In this document: positions 12,101-24,100 of the stretch, piece after piece | How positions within the stretch are numbered: the first letter of the stretch is position 1 | Layout: each line of letters begins with the position of its first letter | Source: Owenia fusiformis | Lineage: Eukaryota > Annelida > Polychaeta > Sabellida > Oweniidae | DNA: 64,000 nt | Direction: 5' to 3' | NCBI GenBank assembly: GCA_903813345.2 | Contig: CAIIXF020000006.1 | Location: 1,116,001 to 1,180,000, forward strand | Position numbers and translations under genes: made by a program | The notes under the pieces: model-generated | The model's database searches: none | Told to the model about the DNA's origin: nothing | The model's input: only the letters and a program-made list of their open reading frames with translations

Positions 12101-15100
12101 TACATGTATTGAATTTTCTTAATGTACATTTGATTTTTACTACGCAAACCTTTACTACTTACACTAATATTGCCACTATGTGCTAACATCCACCATTGAA
12201 CCTATCTATGGCCAACTTCCCGGGAATTTCTTGAGCATATTACACTGTGCACCCCCGCACAAATGCCCGGATATTCCTCAATTATTCCGCCATTTTCCTT
12301 CTGTAAAGACGGAAATTTTAGAATCGCAATAAATTTACAAATAACTTGTGACTATGGACACGGAACTAGGAAGTTAGTTGTTCTACAGGTTCATCAGTTA
12401 CAAATGAAAGTAAGAGGACGAGGAAAATAGATCATATGGAACTATAAGACAAGTTTTCAAGGTTTTTTCTTTGGGTTGTTAGTCCACAAAGAAAACATCT
12501 GATCTATAAAATGTCGAAGATCTTACCTCGTTCGTTTTATCTTTGCTTGCTCCATATAGGGTCTTCAGTCCCGACATGAGATTATAGTAAGCATATGGAA
12601 AAGGTCTTTAGTGTCAATTGACCTTTTTCCAGACAATTTGTCATATATAAATGACAATTTCACAGGTCATTAGACCATCAGAAGACATCATGTACAGAGA
12701 ACGTAATATTACATATTGTTCTTCTCTGTGTTATGTTACATGAGAGGTTTTCAATCCAGATAAGAAAGTAAGGAAGCCCGAAGAAGGTAGACACTGTGTT
12801 TATGCCTACAGTACCTTGCCTATCATTTAGGTTTTTCTTTTGGTTGTCAGTCCATAAAGAAAACATTAACTGTTCAAGTTTACATAGCTCTCAATTTTTC
12901 GTCTCTGTATTTATCACATAAACGTGTTCAGTTCCAGATGAATATGAGAAATTTGAAAAAATATCTACATCTACATCTGAAGATGGCTTCTTTATTGCTG
13001 AGGTGTTTTTGGTTGTTAGTCCACAATAAAAACACATATGTGTTCAGGAGAACGCAGACGAAATGGCTTCTTTACTGCTCATGTGTTTTTTGGTTGTAAG
13101 TCCACAATGAAAACACATACGTGTTCATAAGAACGCAGTTATCATCTCTTTTCTTTATGCATAGTTTATAAAAGGACTCCAGTCCCGATATGAATTGTGT
13201 AAACATGAAGAAATAACTACACCAGTAAATTTGTCTTTCAGGATTTGACATGTGTCGAGCATAGACTGTATGATCCTAGGATGAAGAAGATATTTCTTCA
13301 TCTTACAGAAGATATTTCTTCATCTTACAGAAGATATTTCTTCATCTTACAGTAGCGTGATCACGATGATGTTCAGATGAAGACATTTGGTTCACATACA
13401 TTTAAATGTATTTAGAAAGTAACACTGTATGTTGTTAAATCTGGTGTAGTATTCATATAATGTTGCATACATAGAACACGTATGCTGACCACAGTATAAT
13501 TGGTTTATTTAGTCCATTTAGTTTTTATACTAGTTATGCGCAGCAGGATAAGTTTGTCACTTATGCATTTGGTACAGTTATTTCTGGACTGAGTTGTTTG
13601 TCTACTGTTCAGAAAAAGGACAGGCTAAAGATTAACAAAAGTAACTGTAAGATTAACAGTAGGCCTACTGTGAAGTCGTCATCTTCTTCACAGAAAAGAC
13701 CAATATAGCATTTTTAGCCTACTCATCTTCCAAGTAGATGTAAAATCTTTTCGAATCAGAGACCTATAAGTTATTGTCTCTGATTGAGCGTTCCTGTTTT
13801 CTCCAAGTAATTGTAGATGTTGCTATTAATATATGCTGAAGAAAACGATTCATGGATGATCACAATCATCCTGTTATTGGTTGATTCAGTCTCTTCAACA
13901 GAGAAGTAGAAGGTGACTTAGATTGTTTTAGTTTGAGTCACTAGACTATCCTTCTATATTAGCCAACAACTGAACAACACAAGTACTTATTCATATAGGA
14001 AGTGTTGTATGCGTTGACAAATGACAATGTCATGAACTTGTCATTTCTGACTGAAATCTTTATATTCTCAAGAATAATTTCTGAATACTCCTATTAAGAC
14101 TCTATTCCTGGAATATTAACGTTCAGAGTTGAGTTGGCGGAAGTATCTTTGACATAGGTTACTTTCTCCAGATGCTTCTCATAAAGCATTCAACTCAGTG
14201 TTAATTGTTTGAGGAATTTAGATTACAGTCGAGGTTTTTTGAAAACTAAAACATTTGGCGGCTTTCAGTTTGCCAGTTTAAGTAAGGTTATGTCTAACCT
14301 CAGTAAAGGTTTTGTTTCCTTTATTTTTCTTAGCCTTGACAGCTTTTGAAGTCAAAAGTTGATTATTGAAGTCTAAGATGACTTTTCAGATCTCTTGGTA
14401 AGTCAGTTCAAGAGACTGTAAATCAAATTCTGTGTTTTCACTACAACCTTGGGTGTTATTCCAAAGGTTTTCTTTTGTGACGAGAGGAAGTAGTTATACT
14501 TATTTATAACAAGTCCCTATATCTGTATATCCAGATCATTGGCTTGTTTGCTACCACATCACACACAGAATGAATATGTGTTTATTTTGACCTTGTTCAG
14601 GTTGCTCAGTTTTTAAACACGGTTTAAGTTTAATCACTGTTTTGAAGAGTGTTTTACTGAGCCAGCCTCAGTCATGACCGTATCACTCTTCAACAGGTTC
14701 ACAGTCGTGCCGTGCTTCTGTGTAAACATTTGTGTCTTAAATAGCCACACATTTACTTTAAATCAGTGTATCATCAGTGTTCAGTTCAATCACTATTTGA
14801 GAGATCTTACATGTTTGATTAGAGGTTTATGTTTTTTCACCATGGAATCACTTGTTACCATGTTTCCTTGGTGGTAGAACCTCAATACATCATTTAGTGG
14901 TACTGAAGTACTATATACTCAAGAGCTAGTGTACTCTTTGTTACAGACATGGTTTCGTTTGTCTTAACATGAGCTCTTCCAAACAAGAGATTCAGACTTC
15001 CCTTTTTACGCATTGGTCAATTAATTTTAACAGTGGCAATTTTTCACACATATGCCAAAAATTGTCGTGATCAAATTGTGACCAAGTTATTTTTGTAACA

Positions 15101-18100
15101 GTCTCATGATTTTAAGAATCACAGACATTTTCTGCTGACTGTTATACATATGTTCTAATCTTTAACGGAAATCACAGTCGTTTCCGTGCGGTTTTGGAGA
15201 TATTTCTATGCGAATTATCTTCAACTCCATCTATACTTTATCAAATAGTTTCATTTTTGAGACCGTATATTTTTTCAGATGTTGTTACGAGTAGAACACT
15301 GAATTAAGGAATCGTCCTGTCCTGAGACTAGTAATGTCACTACCCCCTTAATAGGACAAATATACATCTAAGGTTTATGATGTCAAGATTCCAAGTAATT
15401 AACAAGGCATTTTGGTGCCCTGTCACAGGAATGTAAATTCTCAGGAACCAAATAGTCATCGGTTCGATTCCTATTAGCTACTGTAGTTTAGTGCTGTTTG
15501 CCTATATTCTATTTGGCAATTGAATAAGGCTTTTAACGTTGCTTTATTTTCCTCTGTACCATTCATAATTGAGACAGATGGTGGTCAACCTCTTGAGGTG
15601 TTTAACAGAGGATTTCAATGCGAGAATAATTCTCGTTTTATTTATACATGTTATATGGGAACGGTTCTTGAACACTTACAAGGTAGATGAAAGTTGCCCA
15701 AGAACATTTTTGTGTTCAAAGATGCAAACCATAACGAATATCCACGTTGCTTGACAGCTAGACTATCCTTCAAAATTAGGGTTCATTTTCAACAAGAGAA
15801 AGTGAAACACCTGTAGATTTTAAGGATGAGAAGCGTGATGGGTTTTTAACACCTATATTGCAAGAAAGCAATACTGTGATATCTGACACTACAGTTCAAT
15901 TGATGTGTAATACTAGATATAGTAATTATTAGACATCAAGACGTCTCACTTGAATTGTTTGTTGTTTCAGATTCAAAGAATATTGATGTTTAGAACATCA
16001 TAGTCTTATTAATGTGAGCTTGCATTTCCATTGCATTCTAATGAGTTTTTTTACTCATATTTTAGTCATAGTATACATGTTTGTTTATGACTAAACAGCA
16101 ATATTAGAAGATACATGAAACGTATATCTTCCTTAGCAACTTTGTGGATAAATACATTGCAGGTGTTTCTTACCAAGAGACACAAAAAATCTTTATCACA
16201 TTATATATGCTATAAGACTAGAATGTCACTGAATTACTTGGTAGTCGTCTTATTTACCTGTAATTGTTGTAATTGGAACTCTCTAATGATATATTCTATC
16301 ATGATATCGTACAATTATGAAATACTATTGTTCTAGTAAATTGTCAGCATATATCAGAGGAGGGTTTTCAGAACCAGTTCCTAAATGATCTTGTCCTGAT
16401 AACTTCTTCTAGAGTCGAATGATTCTTTAAGGCTTTGAGTTAGTGTTGTCGTTCAGTTGAACTTATCCACTCTTAACCATTATAATCTCTTTCTTGGGTT
16501 TTTACCAAGATCTATGATTGTATTCAGCAGGTATCATTTAGACATGTTTGGATACATGACTATCTTTAATTTACCGATTTTTTCAGAAAGTGTTCGGTAA
16601 TATGCACAGTTTTATTGTTGAATTGTAAACAACCAAGCATACTCGACTAATAAGGAGGGTGTACATGGGTTCTTCAATGATCGAACATGTGATCCTAATG
16701 GCAATGAGTAAATGATGAATCTCTACGTAGTGTATCATTCAGACACAGCTTAGCCTTTAAGGATTACAATGCTTTGCAGAAGCACTTATACCAGATGTTT
16801 AATATTTAAAGATGTAATTGGGATTTCGGAGTTATCACAATCCCAAGAATATCTAAACAACTGGTGTTCATAGTTCGAAGATCATAAAGAATCCAACATG
16901 TGGTAACCGATGTAGTACTTCGTCTCACCTTTACTCAAAAGAGAGAACGAAAAGTTAGCATTTATTTGAAGAACCAGATACATTAAAGGAACTTCAATAT
17001 AATTCCTTTAGATCTTTTAATCAAGCAATTATTAGCTGTTATCTATACATGTACAAGGTATACAGAAGTATACACATGTAGCTGTTAAAGAAGGGTCGAA
17101 AACGTTATGTCAAGACCAGTAGCTACTTCTTCAATCTTTGTTTCTAGAAGTCGAGTGGAAGACATGTTTAAAGCAGGCACAATGGGCAGCTTAAATTACT
17201 TCCAAGTCATGTATGTAAGTCTAAGACTATGCTAGAAAATATTCTGACATTTTTCTTAACTTTATGGCCAATCAGAATGTCAGAATTTGTACTGTGGTAT
17301 AAGTTCGTTGTTGACCTTTGATGGTTGAATTACCCCGCCATAGATAGACGTCCGTTTTTTATCGTAGTGGCCAATTGAGTCATATATGAAATAATACTCA
17401 GTAGTTTTTTAGCATAGTGAATCTGAATAATTAGTTTTGTTAAGTGTTTAACACAGTTTAAACATTTCACCCCAGAACTTGTACTAGGTTATTAAGTTCC
17501 TTAGTCCCGAAGGCTTTAGGATGTAAAGTTGGGTTACCTAAAGTTGTAGGGTTGATCAATTTGTAGTTTGTTGCAAATTTATTCTATTCCCGTGGTCTTT
17601 CTGCTGTTTAACCCACCGCCTACTTGGCTGGGATTCAGCACATAGTGGCAATATTAGTGTAAGTAGTAAAGGTTTGCGTAGTAAAATCTTAAAATTTAAA
17701 GTAATTTTAGTTTTTATTAGTAAACCATACTTACCTAATATTGCCACTACAAATATGTCCCTCCCTCCTCCTCCGCTTACAGCAGAATGTTCATAAATGT
17801 TATAGCGGAATAATTGAGGAATATCCGGGCATTTGTGCGGGGGTGCACAGTGTAATATGCTCAAGAAATTCCCGGGAAGTTGGCCATAGATAGATTCAAT
17901 GGTGGATGTTAGCACATAGTGGCAATATTAGGTAAGTATGGTTTACTAATAAAAACTAAAATTACTTTAAATTTTAAGAGTTTCATGGGTATACCCCAAG
18001 CAAGAGGCAGCAAAGGCAACTGCCCAACCAAAATGTTTAGATTTTCAACCTAGATCCTGGCTAAGCCCCTGTACAAGAATATTAACCTTGTCAAATTATT

Positions 18101-21100
18101 TTGTATTTTCACTTACTCTGACAAGAATCTCGGAGTCAGACATGTGGGGATCTTCCTTTACAGCAGACAGGTTTCTTCCCCCCATCTTCCTGGGCCTTTG
18201 ATCTCTTGTCTCATTCGCTTGTACTCTGGGGTCTAATTGCTTCAGCACCTCTGTCAACAAGAAATAAGTTATAGCAATATAAATATTTGTAAATTAATAA
18301 AATTATTGTTGTATGATGTTATAGAAGAGAATAAGAATACATGTACAATGGTTTTGATTCATTTGATACAATTTGGCTAAGGTTTAACCATTTGATGCAA
18401 CTCTGTATAAATGTAAATACGATAAGTAACTCAACAAGAATCCAAAACTACTTCAATCAAAACCAAATTTCATAATGTGCAAATCTAAGGCAACGAACAA
18501 AAAATATTGTTTTTCCCAGTCATGCTAAAACGTTATGATATAACAATTAAATTATAATGAATAATGTTATATTATTTGACAGCTATTTTGAACAAAAACC
18601 CTTTGTAATGACATAACTCAAACTCACAAAGCTATATATGAGTTCTCGAAAAAAATGTACAATGTATTAATATTAAATACCATGAGGAAACCCTGGCAAA
18701 CTTGAGAAAACCATGGCAACCATGAGGAAATTCTAGCAAACATGAGAAAACCATGGCAACCATGAGGAAACTCTAGCAAACATGAGAAAACCTTGTGAAA
18801 ACCCTGGCAACCGTTAATGTCCAGGAGTTGTACCTCTAGATCATACTGAACATGGTAATCATAAAAACCATAAACACATTAATAAAAACTGTTGGAGCTG
18901 TCTGATTTATCTGCCTGAAGTTATTGTCAATGTATGTAAAATGAGCTAGTCAGTGAACAACAGGTGTACATATTCTTTATACATGTATTATACATGTTCT
19001 CTACATGTACTCTGGGTACAGTACAATTCCATATGTAATAACTCTCATCTGAGAGATCATGAATCTCATAACAAACCTGATAGTTCATACAATTATATTA
19101 TATTATAAAGTCACATTTCAGGTTTAGTCATCCAAACATTAACACCATTATACTTATACTACAGATTAGAAGCCAAGTAAAATATCAACATGCCATTGAT
19201 TCATGAAAAACCCATTGATATTTTGACCTGTTTCCCTAAGGTCAACTGCATGCATAGTTGACCTGTTAAACAGCACACAGCATTAGAACAGACTAAGAAG
19301 TAGATCATCATGCATTAGTAATTCCCTTATACGTTCCCATATTAAATAGTGCAGTATGATACCCTTCCACAGATATATTCTTGTGTCATACCTCTACCTG
19401 AATATCGCCTTTGTTCAAAATTTTGTGACACTCTCCCAGTGATCTCCCCTGAATTTCTTCATGACAGGATACTAAATCCTACTTGTTTTGATCAAAATAC
19501 ATGTATCTCAATACATTACATGTTTTTTATCATTTTATAGGATGCAAACATTTCCCCAACAATGTGGTTTGTAATTTTCCGAAGGGTACAGTATCTAAGT
19601 GCTTGGGAGATCACCTTTTTTCATTATAGTTTACATGATATTTATATTACCAAAGCAAGAAGTTAAATTAATGCTCTCCCTATTACAGTTAACAATTATC
19701 CAACATGTTAGAAAGTATAGAATGTGTAATATGTGTATGTTGTACTAGGAATATGCCACACAGCAATTAAGAGTGTGGTAATGATTGAATTAGAGAATGA
19801 TATATTCCAGTTATGATATGATAGAGATGATCTTATATCTAGCTGCGTCCCTGCACCATGAAGGTTTACCTTCACTTCCCATTGAAGACCAGGAAAGCCT
19901 CTCCCCTGTTTGTGTCCTGTCAATCATCCCTTGTGTCTGCCTCTCCTGTGTCATTCTGTCCATCTCTTGCATCCTGTTTCCCTTTTCATGTGTATTATAA
20001 CTTCCATTCCACTCCTGCACTCTGTATGCTCCACTCTGTGAACCTCCATGTCCATCTCTTTCCCTTTGTGGCCATTCGGGGTTAGAAGGGCTTGGATTCT
20101 TTGGTGACTGACGCTCATATTTAGGCTGTCGGGTAAGGGCCACATCAAGGTTGCCAACACTACCAGCTTTCATGGTGCCACCAGCAAATCTTCCAATCTC
20201 AGGTGGTGTTGCTTTCTGGGTATTAGTCTCCTGTGGAATGTATTCTGATTTGACACGACGTGGACCTGTAGAACCTGCCACTTTGAAATCCTTCAGATAT
20301 GGGTCCTTGTGGGATCTAAAGTAATGGTCCCCATAGTCATCAGAGTCAGTGTAATTTTTATAGTCATGGCTTCTGTGATCTGTTGCCTTGATGGCATTTT
20401 GACGATGTGGTGAATACTTCCCTTGACCTCTTCCCATTGGGGAAAGTTTATTAGCATCCCCATATTCACCATGGTTTTGTTCATCTCTGACAGGAGATTT
20501 TGATTTTCTTTTCTTGCGATTTTTCTGACGTTGCTCCTTTTGGGGCCACTCGTCAGCGTCTGAGGGCTTCCCCAGGGGTGACGTGGGAACCATTGTGATC
20601 TCCTCCCTGGCCCCAAATGATGACTCTGCAGGGCCTAGGGGAGAAGAGGGCACTGCTGCTATTTCAGGCTGAGAGGCCACAGTATTAGTTGTCTCAACAG
20701 TCACCCTCTCAGTTTTCTCTGTCTTCTTATCTTTTCTCTTGAACGAGTCCAGAAATTTTCTGTATGAAGGATTGCCTCGACTTCCAGTTGATGGGGACTT
20801 CTGGAGAATCACCTCCTCTTTGACTTCAGCCTTCTCTTGTTCTCTTGTGCTATTTCTACCAATTGGAGCATAGTCTGCATAGTTATTGTATCCTATGGCA
20901 GTGCTTGTTGATTTAACCATAGTTTCTTCAACAGAAGACTTTGGGGTGAGGTATCCTTGTACTCTAGGAAGGGACTCATAATCTGAGGTATATTCGGCAT
21001 AATCAGAGGACCGGCCATCAGTTCCTTGTTGTCTGATGTCACTCTTTGCTTTAAAAACAAATCAAAGTATGACATGTTTTGTTTGTAATTTCTATTAGAC

Positions 21101-24100
21101 AATATCCTTCAATTATCCATGGGTTTTGGCAAGCATTGGTTTGATCCATCTTCATTCACTTGGCTTCCTTTGGTGAAGACCAAGCATGCGAAGATGGTTT
21201 TGATCAGCATCTCCCTAAGCTGCAGCATACATGGGTTGCAAACAAGGTTATGGCAATGGTGTATAATACATAATATGGTACTTATGCCCTATACATGTAC
21301 TATCATATGCATACTCACATAACTGAAACTGGAATCAGGGTCTTTTATCAAAGTATTAAGAGAGTATAAAAATCATTCAAACTTCCGCAAGAGTAAATAA
21401 ATAAAATCCAAAACCAAAGCATAAATAAATCAACAATCATACATGTGTAGAATCAGTCCTTATATACATAAAAGGTACATAAAAGGAAATAGATGGACAT
21501 GTAAATGGATGCACAGGAAGCAAAACCGTACACCAACACAGGCAGCTGAATCACAAATCAAAAAAGATGGGGACCTGTCAATACTGTACTTAATGTTAAG
21601 AATGTTTCAGAATGAATCTTTCCATGTGATCAAATAAGATTTTTCTTTCAAAGATGATTTTATAAATTCCGAAATTTTTCAAAATTTTAGAATTTTGTCA
21701 TATGATTTGTACCTAAACATATTAATACAATGCACAATTAATACAATGTTTCCATAATTAACATATAACTTACAGTATTGGCAGGGTATTCAAAAGATGC
21801 ACTAGAATCAAACATATCTACGCTAATCTGTCTATTCAAAAATGCACTTCATTCAAAATATCTACTCTAAACTATACAAGTCATTCTAATTACGTAGTTT
21901 TAATCAAATAGTAAGACAATAAAAAAATTTCCAAATCAACAGACCAGATTCTCCAATAAATAATATCCTAATATCATCTTACCCCTGTTAGTACTGTATG
22001 ATGGTTGCACATTCTTGGGTGAAAGCTTCTCTTCTGAAAATTAGCATGAGAGGATTTAAAACAAATCAATCAAAATTAAGTAAGTCTATATAAGCATGGT
22101 TACATTGGTACTTTTTTGGCTTTTCTGACTGACTATTTTCTGGTTTATTGACATACATTACTGATTGACATTGCATATTTTTCTATTTGTTATGATTTGT
22201 CTGACTGTTAGTGTAAATATAACTCTATCTGCTAGGACAAGTCAGGTAAGATAACTATATTTCTCCCATGATATACTCCATATCCAAACCCTCCCATAAC
22301 ATAATACTCATATATTGTTGTATTTCTGATGTTATATTTCAAATTTTTATATATATGTATAGGTTCTCAAGAGCACATACCCTTTTGCACATTTTCTTTA
22401 GCCCTATAATAACTATCAGGATACTGTGCCCTGTTCTCTCTTATAACCTCTGCTCCTCGACCACCTTCCGACCTTTGACCTGTTGGTCTTTGTTGACTCT
22501 CAGGCCTTTGACCTGTTGATCGCTGTTGACTCTCAGGCCTTTGACCTTCTGACCTTTGACCTGCTGGTCTCTGTTGACCTTCTGACCTCTGTAGAGTTTC
22601 TTTAGCCCTAGTATAGCTTTCAGGAACTTGTTGCTGCTGTTTCTGTATTTCCTCCTAAAGAGTATATAACAACTGGTTGTAAATATAACTGATTAATAAT
22701 AAGCCCTTCTATCCCAAAGTCCTTAATAAAGTTCCTCAAACAGAAAACCCTATTTTAGACACACCTTCTAGGCAACAACACTGACCTAAGAACTTGAGAT
22801 GTCACAGTTACAGGAGTTTGTCCTAAAATGAATTGGTCTGTTTAATGCAATTCATGAGCCAAATGCTCTGAACTAGACTGTCCTCAAAGTTTTTTAGGTG
22901 TTAATCTGCCAAACTCACATATGACCACAGTTCTAGATCCTAAAGTAATCTAAAAGAAGGTTTTCTGTTGCACATTAGTAAATAGATAGAAATGAAAGTT
23001 ATGAGTGTTAAGTACTTTGACGAATCATGGTATCACCATTTCAATCTTAAAAAATGTTCTCAGTGTGTCTTAAAAAAAGCATTTTATCAAACAATTGTGT
23101 TAATCTTTAAGATACCTGCATATTAAACTACAAGCAAAAGGTCATAAACTACACTACTTCAGAGCACATCAAGGACTCAGTTTCCATCAAAACAGTGCAT
23201 CTTGGGAAGGCTAAGCCCAGAGGATTCTGGGAAGGAGTATTGTGTGGATTTGGAGGGAAAGTGTAAATGTATGGTTAGTCAATAAAGAATGTTGAATTAA
23301 AGCATTGATTTCATTAGATCTCAATTTATGGAAGGCCGATAATCTTTGGCATTCTGTCAGTCTGCTATGATTTTGTCATTGAGGTTATGAGATAGTAGAT
23401 TATTAAGTTTAATCATTCTACGGACAGATGTTTTCAATAGCATAGATTAATTATGGTGAATTAAAGCTGATGTTGTGCTACAGAAGAAAAATGAGAAAGC
23501 GCCAGTATATAGTATTCAAACTGCAGTGAACATTTTTTAAAGCTTGAGAAAGCTTAAGAGGAGAGAAAGGTATAAATAACAAAACATCACGAGTTAGGAT
23601 ATCAGGTTTTCACAGGACCTTTGATTACTAGTAAAGCTGAGATATATTAGATGTATTCAATCTCAAGATCAAAATTAAGCTTGAGAAAGTTAAAGTAAAG
23701 AAAGGATTTAATAGCAATACATTTGAATATTTTCATTACTAGTCCAGTAAAGCTTTAATAGCACATGTTTAAATCTTAGGACAAATTAAGACATTTTGAC
23801 ATATGGCATTTAACATTAAGTTAAAATACAAGATGAATATGAACTTTTCAATAACATAGAAAGCAATTAGATAATAAGGGGGAGTTGTAATTGAGAGTAG
23901 CCTGTTTTGATATCTACTGCACCTCTCTTTGTGTCTTTTGAACCCTGCTTGAAGGTACCTCAGGGTATTGGAAGAAAGTAGGCTCATTCAGCCTCTTGAT
24001 AGATGTCTGAGAGGCCATCAGGAGGTCTTGCTTAGTATGGGGGGTCTTGGTCTCTGCTATCTCCTGTATGATCTGTTGTCGGTACATAGAAGGCAAAGGA

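Larger units (their letters stand above)
12134..17687. mobile_element. 5.55-kb TIR element with a hairpin-packed, non-coding interior
   Basis: Inverted termini of about 50 bp: ttttactacgcaaacctt through taatattgccactatgtgct on the left, and the reverse complement ending at 17687. No ORF above about 75 codons lies wholly inside. The interior is a near-continuous series of short stem-loops with 6-11-bp stems. Examples: 12598-12630 (ggaaaaggtc/gacctttttcc), 12635-12660 (aatttgtcat/atgacaattt), 13754-13785 (aatcagagac/gtctctgatt), 14019-14046 (aaatgaca/tgtcattt), 15038-15064 (caattttt/aaaaattg), 17241-17286 (attctgacatt/aatgtcagaat). It lies in a PLEKHA intron next to the PC-esterase gene. Family unknown to me; it could be a non-autonomous DNA element or the template of a structured RNA. 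Confidence 0.65.

Noticed and set aside
15440-15490. tRNA-like T-arm (ggttcgattcc) in the hairpin element
   Set aside because: The stem has a mismatch and no A box, anticodon arm or acceptor stem can be fitted around it.
17556-17915. 119-codon minus-strand ORF
   Set aside because: It spans the junction of the hairpin element and the MITE and consists of their inverted-repeat sequence.
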